DNA from: Picochlorum sp. 'celeri'
Taxonomy: Eukaryota; Chlorophyta; Trebouxiophyceae
DNA: 64,000 nt
Reading direction: 5' to 3'
NCBI GenBank assembly: GCA_010909725.1
Contig: JAACMV010000002.1
Span: forward strand, 1,330,345-1,394,344
Part shown: positions 43,284-55,693 of the stretch, piece after piece
Layout of the letters: each line of letters begins with the position of its first letter
Position numbering within the stretch: the stretch's first letter is position 1
Program-made: the position numbers and the translations under genes
The notes under the pieces: generated by a model
The model's database searches: none
The model's input: the letters and a program-made list of their open reading frames with translations, nothing else
Told to the model about the DNA's origin: nothing

Positions 43284-43582
43284 CTACAATCCTATTTTTA
43301 TCGATTCATTTGTCCTCTAGTGATAATAAAATGCGATACTCGTCTTCAGCGTCGTTGTCAAGCATCCACAGGGCTGTCTTCTCTTGTTGTCATCGGGAAA
43401 ATGCTCCCCGACTCTGTCCGTCTTTGGCGAATCCTACTACGATGAATCTATGGCTATCCTACTTGGTAGTAAAGAATGTTTACAAATGAAATACCATCGA
43501 GGCAGCCCTGTGGATGGTTCAAAACAACGCTCTGAGGGTGTTGCCCTCCTCCAATGCTCATGGTCCAAGGTTGGCCTTGATT
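41989..43582. repeat. Segmental duplication, copy 1
   Basis: It is directly repeated, with few differences, at 52763-54382. The limits are CTCCCGGAAGAAG at the left and GGTTGGCCTTGAT at the right. It covers exon 1, the intron, part of exon 2 and about 300 bp of upstream sequence of the SRPBCC gene. Confidence 0.9.
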
Positions 43583-44707
43583 TTCTCTTCTTTGCTGGCC
43601 TTTTTGATCATCCATCATTATACAAGGGATACAATAGAAGAAAATAACGCCAACGGAGTGTCGATTTGGTGGCTCTGTCGCCAAAACGCATTCATCGTCG
43701 ATGCGCATCGATTCATGTCTCTTGTTCTCTCTCGATGCTCAAATTTTGATGGATGGGTGATTGCCAATCCATTTTAGATATACTGATGTAGAATCAGGAT
43801 GGAAAAGACAAGGGAAAAGGAGGGGATTTTGTTGTTTTGGTTTTTGCTGCTGCTGCTATTTTGGCCTGCTCCAAGATGGTTGGTCATCATCCTCGATGAA
43901 CACAAAGATGAAGATCTTGATTCTACTGGATCTTCTTCTTCTCTATTGTCCATCACCATACGAGGAAGGATGTCAACGAGGTTTGACTCTCTCTCTCTCT
44001 CATAAAGAAAGAGTTCTAGAGAGAAAGCTCATGGATGGATGCGTCGTCAGCTGACAATGGTATGCTGCAGCATACAATTGTGCCGCGTCCCCCCCGGAAA
44101 AGATGTTGACTTGGTCGCAGTTCTCACCATTGCCTGCTGGGGTAATGTTCCACTGTTTCTCAGGGCGATGTCTCCTCTTTGCTGCTGAGATTGTTATGGA
44201 GAGAGGCTTTATCATTCAGCCATCTCTGTAGACCATATTATGTAGAAACATCTCGTCATCACATTGGTGGCTCCCATGAGATTTAATCTTAAAGAGTCAT
44301 CATAATATAATGAAGAATACCTTGCGTGCATACATCCTGCAAAGAGCATCATCCATACTCCTCTGACAATTTATGACCTACTTTTGAGGATACCTTGAAT
44401 CCCATCCCGGCTACTGACACCATGTGAATGCATGTATTGTTACACAAACGAGTAAGGCTATATAAACGTCGAATACATGGATTTGGATTCTTCCTCAGAA
44501 TGATGTGGACATCAAATATCTACTTGTGAGTTTTGCTCCAAACTGGTTCCTGTTTCCAATGCCATAGGAACAGTCTGTGAAACAAAATAGGATGGTGTAA
44601 ACATATATGAAGTTTTGTGTGGTTCTGTCTTTCGTTCAATCATGGTATTCTCTTCACTACAACTACTGGTAGCACAGTGCTGTCATGGTACGATGGACCG
44701 ATTTGCT
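43583..44707. other. Intergenic, no gene recognised
   Basis: Short frames only. A CT microsatellite lies at about 43988-44002. It should hold the 3' flank of secreted-protein gene A. Confidence 0.5.
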
Positions 44708-45949
44708 TTAAAATCCGATGTCACTGTTCATGTCAAACAGTCTTCTTCTGTTAAGTCTTCTAGCGGGTGGAGGGTTTGGTGAGTATCCTGGAGGAGGTGG
44801 TGGAACATTGTCGGAAGTCTCAATGCTATCAACTGTCACAGTAGTTGGCTGAGAAAGCCCCTGGACGAGTGTTTCTTGGACAAAAGGACCAGCAGCAATC
44901 AGACCCTCGTCAAGCAGAGTAGCTGCTTCTGGCGTGGTGTAGTCATTGCGGACGGTTGGAATGGCAGAACCAGATTCGACCTTTTCAACGACGCATGTTC
45001 CACCTGGTGAAATAGTGTTCAAGTTGATGCAGAGTTGTTCCCTGTCAGCGGCGGTGAATGCATCAGCATTGGCAAATCCGTCAAATGTAAATGTTGCGCG
45101 AACTGAGTAAATCTCTTGATTTGCAGCCTTTTTGCAAATGTTGAGCTTTCCAGTGGGCCTGTAGAATGCTTCCACAAAGCAAGAGTATGCCGCATCTGGA
45201 TCCAAACCTTCTACAGTGGCTTCAATCTCAGCCTTTTTCAGAGGCAATTCTCCGTCAGCAGAAACACCCTGTGCTGGTGCGTCGCAATCGCCGTCTCCAG
45301 CAACACATTTGACGACAAATTGGGTCTTTGGAAGATTTGGTCCCGTGATGAATCCAACCGTGATGGCATCACCTGTACAATAACAATTTGAATTGACAGA
45401 GTCAGTCAGAATGAATGCCATATTGATTTGTATGTTTCCATCAAAAGACGTAAAGCTTGCTTGCATTAATAGGCAACGTACCGGTACGATCCACAATAAT
45501 TGGGTCTCTGATAGCTGTCAAGAGGCGTTCCTCAGTTTGGTTTGCAGCTAATGCCACATCTGCACAATATTGCACACTCTCAGTTTCTGTGTGATATTAT
45601 TACCTGCGCTCTTGTGGCTCGTGCGGCTCTACGACGACCCATAAATTCAAAAATATTCAACAGTTGAAAATCCGTATAGCAATTGATCGCGTCTCTCCCC
45701 TGAATGGTCATTGAGTGGCCACTCAAGGTAGGCAGCTGCCGCGGGGTATCTTGGCGTTGACACATTGTAGCTTCCGGTAATTTGACCGGCGCAGTGACGT
45801 GGCTCCACCGCATCCGGATGAGCAGAAATATTGTATTTAAAATACCAGCAAATACTCGTAAACCCCAATCGCATACCTGGATCCTGAGCCCTTGCCACGG
45901 AGGCGAGCAACGCCGCACACACGACGAAAACTGACCACTTCATGCTCAT
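44708..45949 (-). CDS. Secreted proline-tailed protein, paralog A
   Basis: Three exons, 45877-45949, 45482-45559 and 44708-45372, give 271 residues in frame (phase 1 at both joins). Exon 1 encodes a clean signal peptide (KWSVFVVCAALLASVARAQ). The mature protein has a fibronectin III-like sandwich (AITVGFITGPN, TQFVVKCVA, EATVEGLDPDAAYSCFVEAF) and then a SEA-like alpha/beta segment (ATFTFDGFANADAFTAADREQL) with paired cysteines. It ends with NVPPPPPGYSPNPPPARRLNRRR, a short hydroxyproline-type tail like those of algal wall and matrix proteins. The domain names are by resemblance only. A paralog stands at 47778-49037. A palindrome array lies 75-255 bp upstream of the start. Confidence 0.75.
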
Positions 45950-46024
45950 TGATGAATGATTTTTCGAATACCTTCAAAAACGATCGCTAGGTGTATGTAT
46001 GATTTTACTTGTACAAGAAGATCT

Positions 46025-46202
46025 GTGTCCGCAGCGTGTAACGCTGCGGACACTTATCAAGGCAGAGTGCGATGAAGAACCTATAGGTATACCTATAGGT
46101 AGCTACCTCGGATCAGAAAGCGCGCCCATGGGCGCTAAGTACTAGTACTTACCAACTAGTTGGCCAACTTAGCTTGATATCAATGATATGATATCGATAT
46201 CA
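46025..46202. repeat. Palindrome array upstream of paralog A
   Basis: A 12-bp-stem hairpin (46025-46036 with 46042-46053) is followed by perfect palindromes at 46079-46100 (22 bp), 46097-46108, 46122-46135 (GCGCCCATGGGCGC), 46136-46151 (TAAGTACTAGTACTTA), 46152-46163, 46158-46169, 46174-46183 and 46189-46202. A further 9-bp-stem hairpin (CCATGTAGG/CCTACATGG) lies at about 46273-46307. Confidence 0.9.
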
Positions 46203-46369
46203 GAGAATGCTGATCCTCGGATCCAAATGTGTTAAAATTGGCATGATCGTAAAAAAATGCATGTTCATGTACCATGTAGGTATTATATTTTAATTCTTCC
46301 TACATGGCTAACATATATCTTGGATGGACAGAGCTGGTTGAAGTCGAGGAGTTCATTTATTCTGCAGCC

Positions 46370-47056
46370 TTGCATGCCCGGTGGTGATGCATAGTGAGAA
46401 ATGAGCACAGTGTTGTGGATTAATCCTCCAATTGGGATTGAGGGGCTCGATTCCCTTGAAAGAGCCTTTACTCATCCTCACCACCATCACCTCCTTAAGG
46501 CCAAGGTGTTATAATTGATTGATTGCAAACAATTGACTTGAACCATTCGTTCTCAGTGATGGAAGGGAAGAAGTGGAATCCACACACGACGAGGCTAGCC
46601 TGGAAGTGTGCTTTGGAGGCACTGGGAAGATTTTGCCCACTGGCAGCCCATGAACCTCTGGGCCATGCTTCTTATTCCATCGCTGGGAGAATATATTTGA
46701 ATATCTACCTATTGTCTAATGGATGCTTCCTACAAGTTGCACCCCTGTTGGTGGTTTGAGGGACCATCTGTTGGTGGTGTTTCTGGCTATAATTAAGAGG
46801 CTGGCATTCTCTGGCTTGCCTTGAGGCATTTTCTTGGCGTGGAGATGGAGGAGGTTCCAGAAGGTCTGAACGGCGATGCTCTTTCCTTTGCTGACAATGG
46901 TATCTGTTTGGGGGACTGGGCCCTCTGTATGGTACTTCAATTTGTACATGTAGCGTCTGCCTCTGTCAATGGCATACACCGCGCTGACGCAGATGAAGAG
47001 CCATATGCTTTTTGGCACATGCTGGGGTGGTGTTCCTGTCCATACGAGGAACTGCA
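46370..47056 (-). mobile_element. 5'-truncated LINE-C copy
   Basis: On the minus strand it encodes the last 113 residues of LINE-C ORF2 (from QFLVWTGTPPQHVPKSIW to VGSIH, stop) and the full 3' untranslated region, ending at the same terminus as LINE-C. The reading frame is still open. It separates the two secreted-protein paralogs. Confidence 0.9.
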
Positions 47057-47777
47057 TACCGCATTTATTCTACATATCCAAGAAGATATATGTATATATA
47101 TATGTACATGGATCTATCAACAACCACGAGAGAAGAGTGCAGACGGAAAGAAACTCTGCTCATTAAGAGACTTTCACTGCAGGGGAATTTGCAATCACAC
47201 TGAAGTTCGCGTATTTCATCAATCAATGGGATCGCAATATTGTAGTCAAGTGCATTAGATGACGATCTGACAAATTGGTACATCTGGTCATTGCGCAATG
47301 GGAGATCTGGCTGGCTCTGGAAAAGTTTCATCATTTCGTGCAATCATTTTGCCCTATGCATAATGTAAACAGATTCCATCTAATGTAGTGTCTGGATCTC
47401 GAAAGACATGTGTATGCTCTGGCTTTCTTTCTTTAACGTTGACGAGAACTTGAATCAATCATGGCTGTCATTTTTTTAAACCACCTTGCGACGTCAAGGT
47501 GTATCATGACGTCAAGGTTTAGTGCAGACGTGATCTTGGAAAGGAAGTACATGGCCTTTTTTACATTCTTTCTCAAAATGATATCAACATTGAAAACATG
47601 GTAAGAAATTTGGCATAAAGCGATTTCTGTTTTGGATGCGATAGCGACAGTCCAAGAAACTAAACTCCACAGGTTGGTGGAAACATGTATGGATCTTTAT
47701 GAATTTATTTTCAATCGTGGGTTTTCGCTCAATTGAGACTCCTGTTTTTTTTGTCATGTTATTGTGAATGGACTCTT
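47057..47777. other. Intergenic, no gene recognised
   Basis: It contains an AT dinucleotide-like stretch near 47088-47104 and the repeated phrase GACGTCAAGGT (about 47490 and 47508). It probably includes the 3' untranslated region of paralog B. Confidence 0.5.
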
Positions 47778-49037
47778 CTACAGTCCAACATCACTACCAA
47801 TGTCAAACAGTCTCCTTCTGTTGAGCCTTCTAGCGGTTCCAGAATCTGGTGCGTATGGTGGTGGTAGATTTCCCGAGTTTTCGATGTCACTGACCACAAC
47901 ACCGGACTCTTGAGACAAACCCTCCACAATGGTCTCTTGAGTATCTGGATCTGTATTTGCACCTGCCAGAGTATTCTGATACTCAATGGCATCATCAGTG
48001 TTGGAGAAGGTACTTTCAGTAGTTGGAATGGCAGAACCTGACTCAACCTTGAGAATTTCACACGTGTCACTTGGTGCAATTGTGTTCAAGTTGATGCAGA
48101 GCTGCTCCCTGTCAGCTGCCGTGAATTCATCAGCATTCTCAAATCCATCGAATGTGAATGTTGCACGAACCGAGAATCTATCATCGGCTCTCTTACAAAT
48201 GGAGAACTTTCCAGTAGGCTTGAAGAAAGCTTCCACAAAGCAAGAGTACTGTGCGTCTGGATCCAACCCTTCGACAGTGGCCTCAATCTCAGACGGTTTG
48301 AAAGGCAAGAAGCCTTTTTCAGATATACCTTGTGCAGGTGCATCACAGCCTCCGTCTCCAGCGACACATTTAACAACAAATTGGGTCTTTGGAAGGTTTG
48401 GCCCTGTGAAAAATCCAACAGTGATGGCATCCCCTGAAACAACAACAATAACAGCAGGAACATTCAGAATGGCACAAGGAATTTCTGTCACACTCGAAAG
48501 GCATGAAACATGCAATGATATAAAGCGTACCATCGCGCCTCAAAACTTTCGGGTCTCTGATAGCTGTCAAGAGACGATCCTCAGTTTGATTTGCAATTGC
48601 TGCCACAGCTATGCCTGCACAGTACAGCACACCCTCACTTTATCTGCGTTATTATGAGCCTTGATGACATGGCATCAGCACGGCGAAGACAATTATATAT
48701 GTATTAATCATATAATGAATGAAATCGAAAATTGTAATCGCAATCGATCACCGCAGGTGCACTCGCTCTGCTTCCATTAGGATGCCATCGAGGTGGATAC
48801 CAACGCTCATATGGAAGCTTCCCGTCGACCAGCAAATGACGAGGCATTGTAGTGTTTTGTGATGTGACCCTAGCGCTCAGACAAGCATGTTTGCGGCGAT
48901 GATAACTTTGCTTTTGCATATGTCGTGGTATTGAGCACAATACTAGCAAACCCGACTTGCGCACCTCGATCCTGAGCCCTTGCCACGGAGGCGAGCAACG
49001 CCGCACACACGACGAAAACTGACCACTTCTTGCTCAT
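47778..49037 (-). CDS. Secreted proline-tailed protein, paralog B
   Basis: Exons 48965-49037, 48531-48614 and 47778-48433 give 270 residues with the same intron phases as paralog A. Exon 1 differs from that of A at only two of 73 bases, whereas exon 3 is clearly more diverged, most of all in its last 70 residues. The domain order is the same: signal peptide, FN3-like region (AITVGFFTGPN to YSCFVEAFFKP), SEA-like region (ATFTFDGFENADEFTAADREQL), short proline segment (NLPPPYAPD) and RRLNRRRLFD end. It is probably an extracellular matrix or cell-surface protein. A palindrome array stands 190-260 bp upstream. A tandem duplication followed by LINE-C insertion explains the layout. Confidence 0.75.
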
Positions 49038-49188
49038 GACCGATTTACTTTGAAAACTATCAATCAGAAAAGATTTCTGTATGACTTATCCACTTTTACA
49101 AGAAAGTCTAATTTCTCAAAATACATGTTTCCTGCTGGTGAGGTAGATGTCTATCAAGAATATTCTGTGTCCCATTAAAGGAGCATAC

Positions 49189-49299
49189 GATCCGGGCCCA
49201 GCGCATCTGCACAAACTGCAGTCGGGAGATCCGGGCCCGGGTACCCGGTCGAGACCAAAAAAAGGAGCTCCTGGCTAAGCCACCATGGATACGTATCCA
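49189..49299. repeat. Palindrome array upstream of paralog B
   Basis: A direct repeat GATCCGGGCCC (49189-49199, 49228-49238) surrounds or overlaps perfect palindromes at 49231-49240 (CCGGGCCCGG), 49237-49248 (CCGGGTACCCGG), 49263-49272 (AGGAGCTCCT) and 49286-49299 (TGGATACGTATCCA), with the odd-centred TGGCT-A-AGCCA at 49272-49282. Confidence 0.85.
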
Positions 49300-51123
49300 G
49301 AAAGTTGATCTGGCTCAGCAATATAGTGCCACATTATAATTACCTGTATGCAGGCATATACAGAAAAAAAGGGAACAGCAAACAGCTTTTGCAAAAAACT
49401 GTACCGGTATTTTTAGATTTAAGTGACCAAGGGGTTCAACGCAAAAATTGATTCAAAAAAGAGTAACATTGGAGCATGTGCCTACGGGCTAGTCCAATAC
49501 ATACCGAGATCTTTGAGAGCAATGTAATTCAATGGCAAGCCGTTATTTCTAGAAAGTATTGACTATTGGGTATAAAGAGCTCCAGCTTCAAACTCCTGAA
49601 AAAAATCCTGTCCCTTTTTGCCAACAAGGAATTCTAGCTTCACGAGCAGTGGGGACCAATTGTCTGGAGTGCCACTCAATTTGACATGAAATTATGGACA
49701 ATGGTAGCCAGGCTGTAGGAGATGAAAAAACGAAGCACACAGTACAGCGACTGACGCTCACAAGATAAAGAAAAAAAGGGCTGCACATTGTCAATCACTA
49801 AGTGCGCTTGCCACAAGGAATGACCCAAAACAACCGAAATCGCACCCAGGTAATAATAACCACTCTTTCAAAGCAACGGTTTGAGTATTTGAAAGACATA
49901 TTGAGATGTCCGTCAAGAGATGATCGTGCTTAGGACAATTGTCCATGTTGCAACATGCCATGGCGTTTTGGCCAAGCTTTGGTGACAACAGCCCAGCGTC
50001 TGCATGCGTGTCCAGCATGATGGCACTCCTTGATCTCCACACTCGCTCTAAAAAGGCGCAACGTTCTCAAACAGTAGCAAAATCAAAATGAGCAAACAGC
50101 AGAAATGTCCATTCACGGTTTTGGATATATCAGGAGGTTTCGCGACACTATCCATATACGTGCACGCTTTCTTTGGAGGCTATAATGCATATTGGCCGCA
50201 ATTTACCCCGGCGGGATGCTCCCCGCGACAGGACCTATATATATACATATACGACAGCCTATATATATGTATATGGCTAATTTCCACGCGATAGAATGTA
50301 ATTCAGAACACCCTTATTATTCATCCATGCACTCGTGTTTAGGTGCAAGCGATCCATTGTGATTCAAAATAGTGGGAATTCTTCGAACATGCCATGTTTA
50401 GCACTATCATGTAGCATCCAAATGAAAACCTTTAAGAGAATTGGCGCCGATGTTTAGAGCCTGTCCTTGTCCCACTCACTATTGAAAGCGATGGGAGGAT
50501 CCGATTTGGGACAACGAAGAAAAGAATCACTGGCACTTTGACCCCGGCAAAAAAGACGGTGGTTAAGACTTCCTTTCCCCCAAAGTTTAGGGCATGGGCG
50601 TGCATGAGGCTCATTCCATTCCCATCTCCTTGAAAATTGCCATTCTCCCCATTGATACACTGGAAATGGAGTATATCCGCCGAGAGAGAGACAAAGGCTG
50701 CGACGAGTCATGAATACATTTCTATATTTGAACGACATTTGCACAACAGAAAAAATTATGGCTCATCCAAGCGATGGCCAATAGCGCCAAGTATTCGACC
50801 CCGGCATGTTTCCCAGCTAGATTGCGGTCCACGCGTTTTTTCAGCGGACAAGGCTGACGCGCTAAATGTGAGATTGTACACATTTAACACAACATCAAAG
50901 CTAGATGCTTAAGAAGAAACATTTTGTTTCGCTTTATATAACCCGCAGTTCCCGTCCATTTGTGCCGAATCTGAAATTGGGTTGGTAGCTGAGAGAACAA
51001 ATGGATTTTTTTGCCTGAAAGATAATGTCAGCTCGTAATTTCTTAAATTCAGGGAATACAAGGTTACAAACATACAAAGGTATCCAATTAAAACGGCATT
51101 CTCATAATATTCATTCCACACTA
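49300..51123. other. Long intergenic stretch, no gene recognised
   Basis: Short frames only, none with domains. An AT-rich inverted repeat, CTATATATATACATATA / TATATATATGTATATGG, lies at about 50234-50275. Confidence 0.45.
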
Positions 51124-54073
51124 CTACTCCCACGCATCAATCTCATCACGAGCAGAGGGCAGGGAGGATAACTTGACGTCGTCAGACGTGTCCATTAGCC
51201 CACTCTTTTCGAGATCCTGCGAGCCATTCTCAACAGTCATGATATCCTCAAGATCCATGCTGCTGAGAATATACTGAGGAGTATCACTATTCTCGTTCTT
51301 ATACGTCGCAGAGGCCACTTCGAACAAACCCTGTTTGCCGCCGAGACCTGTTGATTGTGCAACAGAGGAAACGTGCTCCTGCCACTGAGATGTACCAGAT
51401 GCTGGGCTCGTCTGGGCTAGTTGGTACCCTAATTGCTCAGCTAATTCGTACACACCTCCCCATTTTTCTATAGCTCTCGCAATATCGAAGCGATTGGCCC
51501 TCACAAAGTCATTCTTCAATGGCATGACCCCTGGTGGCAAATCGCTACTGAGGATGAACTCGTCAATCTCATGCTTCACATTCTCTATGGAATTCCAATA
51601 TCCCCGAGGCTTTCGTGAGCAACTTTTTGATCCCCATCCCATCCGTTTTGCCACATTGGAAGCACCACCATGTGCAGACAGAGCCTTTTCTAAATCTGTG
51701 CGATGAGAAGCCCTCAACTCGGACCGTGACGGAATCATCCTGGTATCTCCATACGTTGCTTCCAATTCATCACGAAGCACCTCGAAATTTTTAATCATGT
51801 CTGCAAACATTCGTACAATATGATTGGCATCTCCATAGGCTGCTATACGCCGAAAAAAGATATAAAAAATGTCAACACTGTAACGTACCTCCAAGTTTGG
51901 GCCTCTGCCTTGTTGGCACTATCACTCTGCCACCCTGCTCAATACGACGTCGTTCTACCTCGTATTTGATGGCCATCAGATTGTTGGGCATATCGTCAAA
52001 CACCATTCCTTCCAGCAGCGGTTCAATGAAGCCAAACATGGATGCCTGGGTTGGTATGATGATCTCAACAGCATATTTCAACAGTGTCTGGGGACCAGCA
52101 TAATCCTCCTGGACATCACCTACTACTTCTTGTATCGCCCATTTCCCCTGGAATTTCTCGACATCTCCTGCCACTTGTCGAAACTGGACTTCGCTGCACA
52201 CACAGAGAGAGAGATACATGTTGATTAGCTGTACTCCTAGTATCATCATCATCATGATTACCATGTGTATCGAGATAAGATCCATCGTAGTAGTAACTCA
52301 CCTGAATGGCTTTTCAACCAGGTCCATAACAGATTCGGCATGAAGGCACATGTAAAACATATTCTTGTATCCAACCTGCCTCACTCGCACCACATTTTCA
52401 GGCGCTGCTTTGGGAAGTCTGATTCGCTCACTAGAAGCCAGGTTGGGAATGAACTCTGCAAGCCTATTGTAGTCTGTGAGGACATCCCATACAAGCGAGG
52501 GAGGTGCATTGATCCTAATTGCTGCAATGGACCTCCGATGCAAATAATCCAGGCCATCAAGCCTCCTCAAATGAATTTCAATATCATCATTGTTCTCTTC
52601 TGGCGACGAGCTTTTTCTGGAGTCGCCAGAAGCAACCCCAGAAAACATCAAGGCTTTCTTATTGTCGCCTGCTGCTAGAAAAGCGCTCCTTGTACAATCC
52701 CCTCCTGGCATGGACATGGTCACACCATTGCTATCATCATCATCATCTCTTCCCAGAGCATCTCTCCCGGAAGAAGTCTTCTTTTTCTGCTCCAATTCAT
52801 CATTGAGAGCTTCTTTCACAGACACATTTTCCGGAGCTCCTGAAGGCGGCAAAGGCACCCATGCAGTTCCCAAATAGGCAGACTTGGCTGCATCCATCAC
52901 TGCCAAGCGATTCTGTCTTTCTGCTGTGATTGGCGCCGATGCTGCATACGGGGATCCTCGGGGCCAAAATGGACCTTTCGAAGGCAATCGTGCCTCATCA
53001 CCATCTTGCTCAGCATTCTCTCTGGAGGCATTCTCTATGGGCTGTGGAATGTCTGGGTTGACCTCTGTCCCAACCCAAGATGCCAATCCCGATGCTTTCA
53101 ACCTTGCGTCAGACACAGACTCTGCTCGAGATGCTATGGCTCTAATATTCGATGGAAGCCCAGCCTTGATGATGTATGACGTAATCTGTGAAGGCAAACT
53201 GAATCGAGGCTGGATGCAAATGTCATACCTCAGAAATGTCGACATCTGTGCCGAGCTCGCCATGTTTGACTCGACAATCCACCGTCCATACAATTCTTCG
53301 AAATCACCAGAGACCATTCGGAACCGCACCTCCTTTCTCCATGACGACGACGTATCCACCTCTTCCACCTCGAGCTCCGCCTCCGCCTCCAGGCGCCACA
53401 GAATGCTCTGACTACACCCAACTTGACGTAGCCGCGTGACTCCAGGCTTGGCAGATGGCAACCTCTCACAAACCTCCAAATTCGGAACAAACCCTGGCAG
53501 AGCTTCATAATCAGTCAACACACCCCAAACATCCTCCAATTGAGCTTGCACCCTAACCTCTGCCACAATACGTTTTGACCCATCCTTCCTTTTGTCATCA
53601 TCATACATGTGGATCCCAGGTGATGATGATGATGATGATTGAGCTACATTATTATTATTATTAGTAGTAGTATAACGCCCCTCCTACACACAGCAGTATT
53701 TTGACATTATCAGAGAGATCAATAGAAATGTAAAAGAAAAGCCAATCTCTACTATGGATTGACAATTAATCATTGAGAGATAACTCATACCTTGTTGTTG
53801 TTGTTCTCCAGCATCGTTGGCCAGTGCTCCATGGATGATGCATCCTTTCTCCTTCTTTTTCTTCTTCTTCTTCCTCAACACATGAGGAAATGATGATGAT
53901 GATGATGACGAGAATCGTGCACCATCATCGCCATGTGCAACAGCAAAGAGACTCGTGTTTCTTATAGAACGCCTTTGCCTCAAAGAAGAAGAACCTGAAG
54001 GCCTCTGTCCTCTACATACTTGATGAAGAGAGGCTGGCACATGCACCGTGAGTATGCTCCGCTCCACTGCCAT
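51124..54073 (-). CDS. Two-domain SRPBCC (polyketide cyclase/lipid transport, AT5G08720-like) protein
   Basis: Four exons: 53791-54073, 52302-53683, 51889-52193 and 51124-51842, about 895 residues. The joins read CCATTCAG|CGAAGTC (FSEVQF) and CTTGGAG|CAGCC (GAAYG). The first SRPBCC domain is the one shared with the fusion gene. The second starts IAAIRINAPPSLVWDVLTDYNRLAEFIPN and crosses exon 3. The C-terminal region (MPLKNDFVRANRFDIARAIEKWGGVYELAEQLGY) matches the plant proteins of this type. Such proteins are plastid-predicted lipid or pigment carriers of unknown ligand. One extra G at the exon 2 start (53678-53681, four against three in the duplicate) would break the frame, and is probably a sequence error. 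Confidence 0.85.
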
Positions 54074-54382
54074 CTACAATCCTATTTTTATCGATTCATT
54101 TGTCCTCTAGTGATAATAAAATGCGATACTCGTCTTCAGCGTCGTTGTCAAGCATCCACAGGCTGTCTTCTCTTGTTGTCATCGGGAAAATGCTCCCCGA
54201 CTCTGTCCGTCTTTGGCGAATCCTACTACGATGAATCTATGGCTATCCTACTTGGTAGTAAAGACTTTATTGGAGAATGTTTACAAATGAAATACCATCG
54301 AGGCAGCCCTGTGGATGGTTCAAAACGACGCTCTGTAGGTGTTGCCCTCCTCCAATGCTCATGGTCCAAGGTTGGCCTTGAT
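52763..54382. repeat. Segmental duplication, copy 2 (parent)
   Basis: Direct repeat of 41989-43582. It differs by scattered substitutions, extra ATT and GAT units in the intron region and an 11-13-bp insertion (CTTTATTGGAG) at about 54265. It carries the complete 5' half of the parent gene. Confidence 0.9.
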
Positions 54383-54808
54383 GAGATACTGCATGCAGTG
54401 TGGATCATCACCTGTTGCTAGACTGGACAGCAACTGCTCTCATCAATCAGAGACTCTGATTCAGAGCACACAGCATGCATGCAGTCTGCTCTCCATTGGG
54501 TCCGGGGAGCCTTTCTCTCATCATCAAGAAGGAAGAAGAAGCCAAGAAGAATGGAATATAACAATAATAATCGACCATCTTGTGTCCTTCAAACAGAGGT
54601 GTTGATGGGAAGAGAAAGATACGATGGGCTGTCCTGAAATCGGTCAAACCATCCCATCATAGTACATCCATGACCGATCATCACGAATGATTGGGTTTGG
54701 CAAAATCCACACTGATCCAAATCCATTTGGATAGACAAAATCTCGTCTGCCTCGGCAAGGTGCTGTTATTTTCTTCTGTACAACGCTTGGTCGCATCACC
54801 CGTGAAAA
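54383..54808. other. Intergenic, upstream region of the Lhca gene
   Basis: It is shared by divergent genes and contains no frame of note. It must hold the Lhca promoter; no core element can be assigned with confidence. Confidence 0.4.
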
Positions 54809-55693
54809 ATGCAATCAACAGCTTCAATTAGCCGTACATCGGCCTTCGTTGGTCGCTCTAGGGCTCAGGTGCGTGTGATGAACATGGATTCCGTCGATTG
54901 CTTGGACAAGAGTCTTGCTCTCTCTCAGCACGCGAAAAGACGACTCATATGTTTTGATTATTAAAAGAATAAAATAGTCATAGGATCACGTGTATACCAT
55001 GTGCAGGCCAGACGCTCTGCAGTGACTGTGTATGCTGCTGCTCGCCCTCTGTGGCAACCAGGAAGCACACCACCAGCCCATCTCGATGGATCTCTTCCAG
55101 GAGACTTTGGATTCGATCCTTTGAACCTTGGAGCAAACAAGGCTGCTCTGGACTGGTACCGTAATGCCGAGCTTCAGAACGGACGCTGGGCCATGGCTGG
55201 TGTTGCTGGCATCTTGATTCCAAACATCCTCACCAAGGCTGGCGTGTTGGATGTTCCAGACTGGTTTGTGGCTGGAAAGATTGCCCAGGAGAACTCTGCA
55301 ATTCCATTCTCTTCTCTGCTCATGGTTCAGCTCTTCCTTCACAACTTTGTTGAGATCAAGCGTTGGGAGGACATGAAGAACCCAGGAAGCCAGGCAGAGC
55401 CAGGATCATTCCTCGGATTCGAGTCTGCTTTCAAGGGAACTGGAGTTTCTGGATATCCAGGAGGTCCATTCGATCCTCTCGGCCTTGCATCTGGATCCAA
55501 AGAGAGCGTTGATGACCTCAAACTGAAGGAGATTAAGAATGGTCGCCTTGCCATGGTGGCCTTCCTTGGATTCGTTGCACAGCAGGCTGCCACAGGAAAG
55601 GGACCAGTCGACAACTTGTTGGATCATATCGCCTCTCCATGGGCAGTGAACTTTTGCACAAACGGAGTCTCCCTTCCAGTGAGCATTTTCTAA
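54809..55693 (+). CDS. LHCA: PSI-type light-harvesting chlorophyll a/b protein (Lhca)
   Basis: Exon 1 is 54809-54868 (MQSTASISRTSAFVGRSRAQ) and exon 2 is 55007-55693, joined in phase 0, giving 249 residues. The first 33 residues form a simple Ser/Arg/Ala chloroplast transit peptide. The mature N terminus RPLWQPGSTPPAHLDGSLPG is Lhca-like. Helix B has AELQNGRWAMAGVAG and helix A has LKLKEIKNGRLAMVAFLGF, each with the E-x2-N-x-R chlorophyll-binding and salt-bridge motif. The middle helix has HNFVEIKRWEDMKNPGSQ. The loop YPGG-FDPLGLAS also fits PSI antenna proteins. It binds chlorophyll and carotenoids in the thylakoid and feeds photosystem I. No frame error is seen. The absence of a signal peptide argues against a secondary plastid. 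Confidence 0.93.
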
